From NCBI GenBank assembly GCA_025345505.1, contig JANVCC010000030.1, positions 2,778,123 to 2,842,122 on the forward strand: 64,000 nucleotides of DNA, written 5' to 3'. The stretch comes from Todiramphus chloris collaris. Lineage: Eukaryota; Chordata; Aves; Coraciiformes; Alcedinidae. Shown one piece after another: positions 63,101 to 64,000 of this stretch (its first letter is position 1; each line of letters opens with the position of its first letter). Both the position numbers and the translations under genes were made by a program. Under the pieces are notes generated by a model. It was given only the letters and a program-made list of their open reading frames with translations, had not been told where the DNA came from and did not search any database.

Positions 63101-64000
63101 AAGCACTAATTATCTTTTAATATGGAAAACTGGAAGGATTAATTTAGTTTAACACATCACATGAGATCCTGTTTTTGCAAGACAGCTTGCTTTCTGTTTA
63201 TTCTCATCGAGATGTTTAATGAAGTGACTGCCATATCACACAAGTAGATGGGTTAAATGAATCAAACAACATTTTGCCTAATGAGAAGAATTTACAGAAA
63301 ACGTATGTAAAAGGTCAGATTTAAAAAAAAAAAGAAATACAGAGCTCTAACAGCAAGAATTCCAAAAGGTCTGTGTTCCTCAGAAAGTCAGAAATCCTTA
63401 TGAAAATATAATGATCAAAATTGTCACTCGGAAGAACTCTCAGCAATTACCAACAACTTCAATATTGTCTGTAAGCTGTTACACTGAAAAGCCTAAAACC
63501 TGCATCTTTTTATTTTCTCACTTCTCCAAACACGTACAACTAAAGGAAGACTGAAACTGCTGCCAGGATTTTTTAAAACGATGCGCTGCAATGATTCACA
63601 TGAAAGTGGTTGAGCTTTTCCAACTTGCCAATATGGGGTGGTTTAAGATTTTCTTGGTCTCAATTTCAGCCTCGTTGTGCTTGTCAACGCAGTTCCCTTA
63701 ATGACATTACGGGTGTTAGGGAAGCGTTGGTGCAGTTCAGGAGGGCAGCAAGAGCTCGAGTGGTCACAGTGAGCCTCAGGCTCACATTCTAATGGTACAT
63801 TTGCAGGACACAAGAGAAAACCATTGTCATTGAACCAAAACCCGCTATGTTTCTAGCAAAGCAAACAAACAAATCTATGAGCAATTGGAACCATCAGAAG
63901 TTTTGTTGTTGGGTTTTATGAGGACCAGAAAGGAGGGAAAAACCCTTTCTTTAAGCAATAATTTAAGGCTCGCTGAAGAACAGTTTGAACTGATTCAGGC
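60190..64000. other. Noncoding right end of the window
   Basis: No gene recognised. It includes an A-rich tract with interspersed C (about 61720-61856). Short frames on both strands lack recognisable features. Confidence 0.5.
61720..61856. repeat. A-rich tract with interspersed C
   Basis: Over 130 bases of A runs broken by C, CC or CCC, with G only occasional. The frames through it on both strands (Lys/Asn/Pro-rich plus, Phe/Leu/Gly-rich minus) are composition artefacts. Confidence 0.9.

Noticed and set aside
1-64000. CRISPR arrays, prokaryotic operons, plasmid or phage features, endogenous retroviruses, tRNA or rRNA genes
   Set aside because: None was seen. The sequence is vertebrate nuclear DNA with spliced genes and CR1 repeats, and no RNA-gene cloverleaf or LTR pair was recognised by eye.

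Overview
The window looks like vertebrate nuclear DNA, most likely from a bird. The only recognisable protein-coding sequence is two exons of a spliced vertebrate gene. The interspersed repeats I can identify are a few CR1-type LINE fragments plus one much older LINE remnant. No SINE-, LTR- or DNA-transposon-rich stretches are visible, and this sparse CR1-dominated profile is typical of birds; a crocodilian or turtle cannot be excluded by eye.

Left end (1-7769). The minus strand carries the 5' coding part of neuroligin-1 (NLGN1), a postsynaptic cholinesterase-like adhesion protein. The first coding exon (about 7769-7172, ATG at 7664) encodes the signal peptide and the first part of the extracellular domain up to the [11 protein letters not shown] motif. 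It ends, split after the first base of a codon, exactly at the known alternative splice site A. Only 510 nt further along lies a 60-nt exon (6661-6602) encoding the 20-residue basic, two-cysteine splice-site-A insert, with good splice sites and matching phase. The mini-intron between them holds five TGCATG (RBFOX-type) motifs and a long U/G-rich tract on the transcript strand. No later NLGN1 exon was found in 1-6601, which is read as intron.

Middle (7770-20330). About 11 kb of AT-rich, featureless presumed 5' intron leads to a dense CpG island (about 18900-19990) that runs into a 100-N assembly gap (20075-20174). It is the best candidate for an NLGN1 promoter or first noncoding exon, but no spliced link can be proved here.

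Right part (20330-64000). This is noncoding 5'-flanking or intronic DNA. It holds four CR1 fragments (about 25.9, 28.0, 35.7 and 39.2 kb), an ancient degenerate LINE reverse-transcriptase fragment (about 42.5-42.9 kb), a small CpG-rich patch at 27.6 kb, several homopolymer runs and short tandem duplications, and AT-rich stretches that resemble conserved noncoding elements. The remaining open reading frames are short, have no recognisable similarity, and behave as chance frames.
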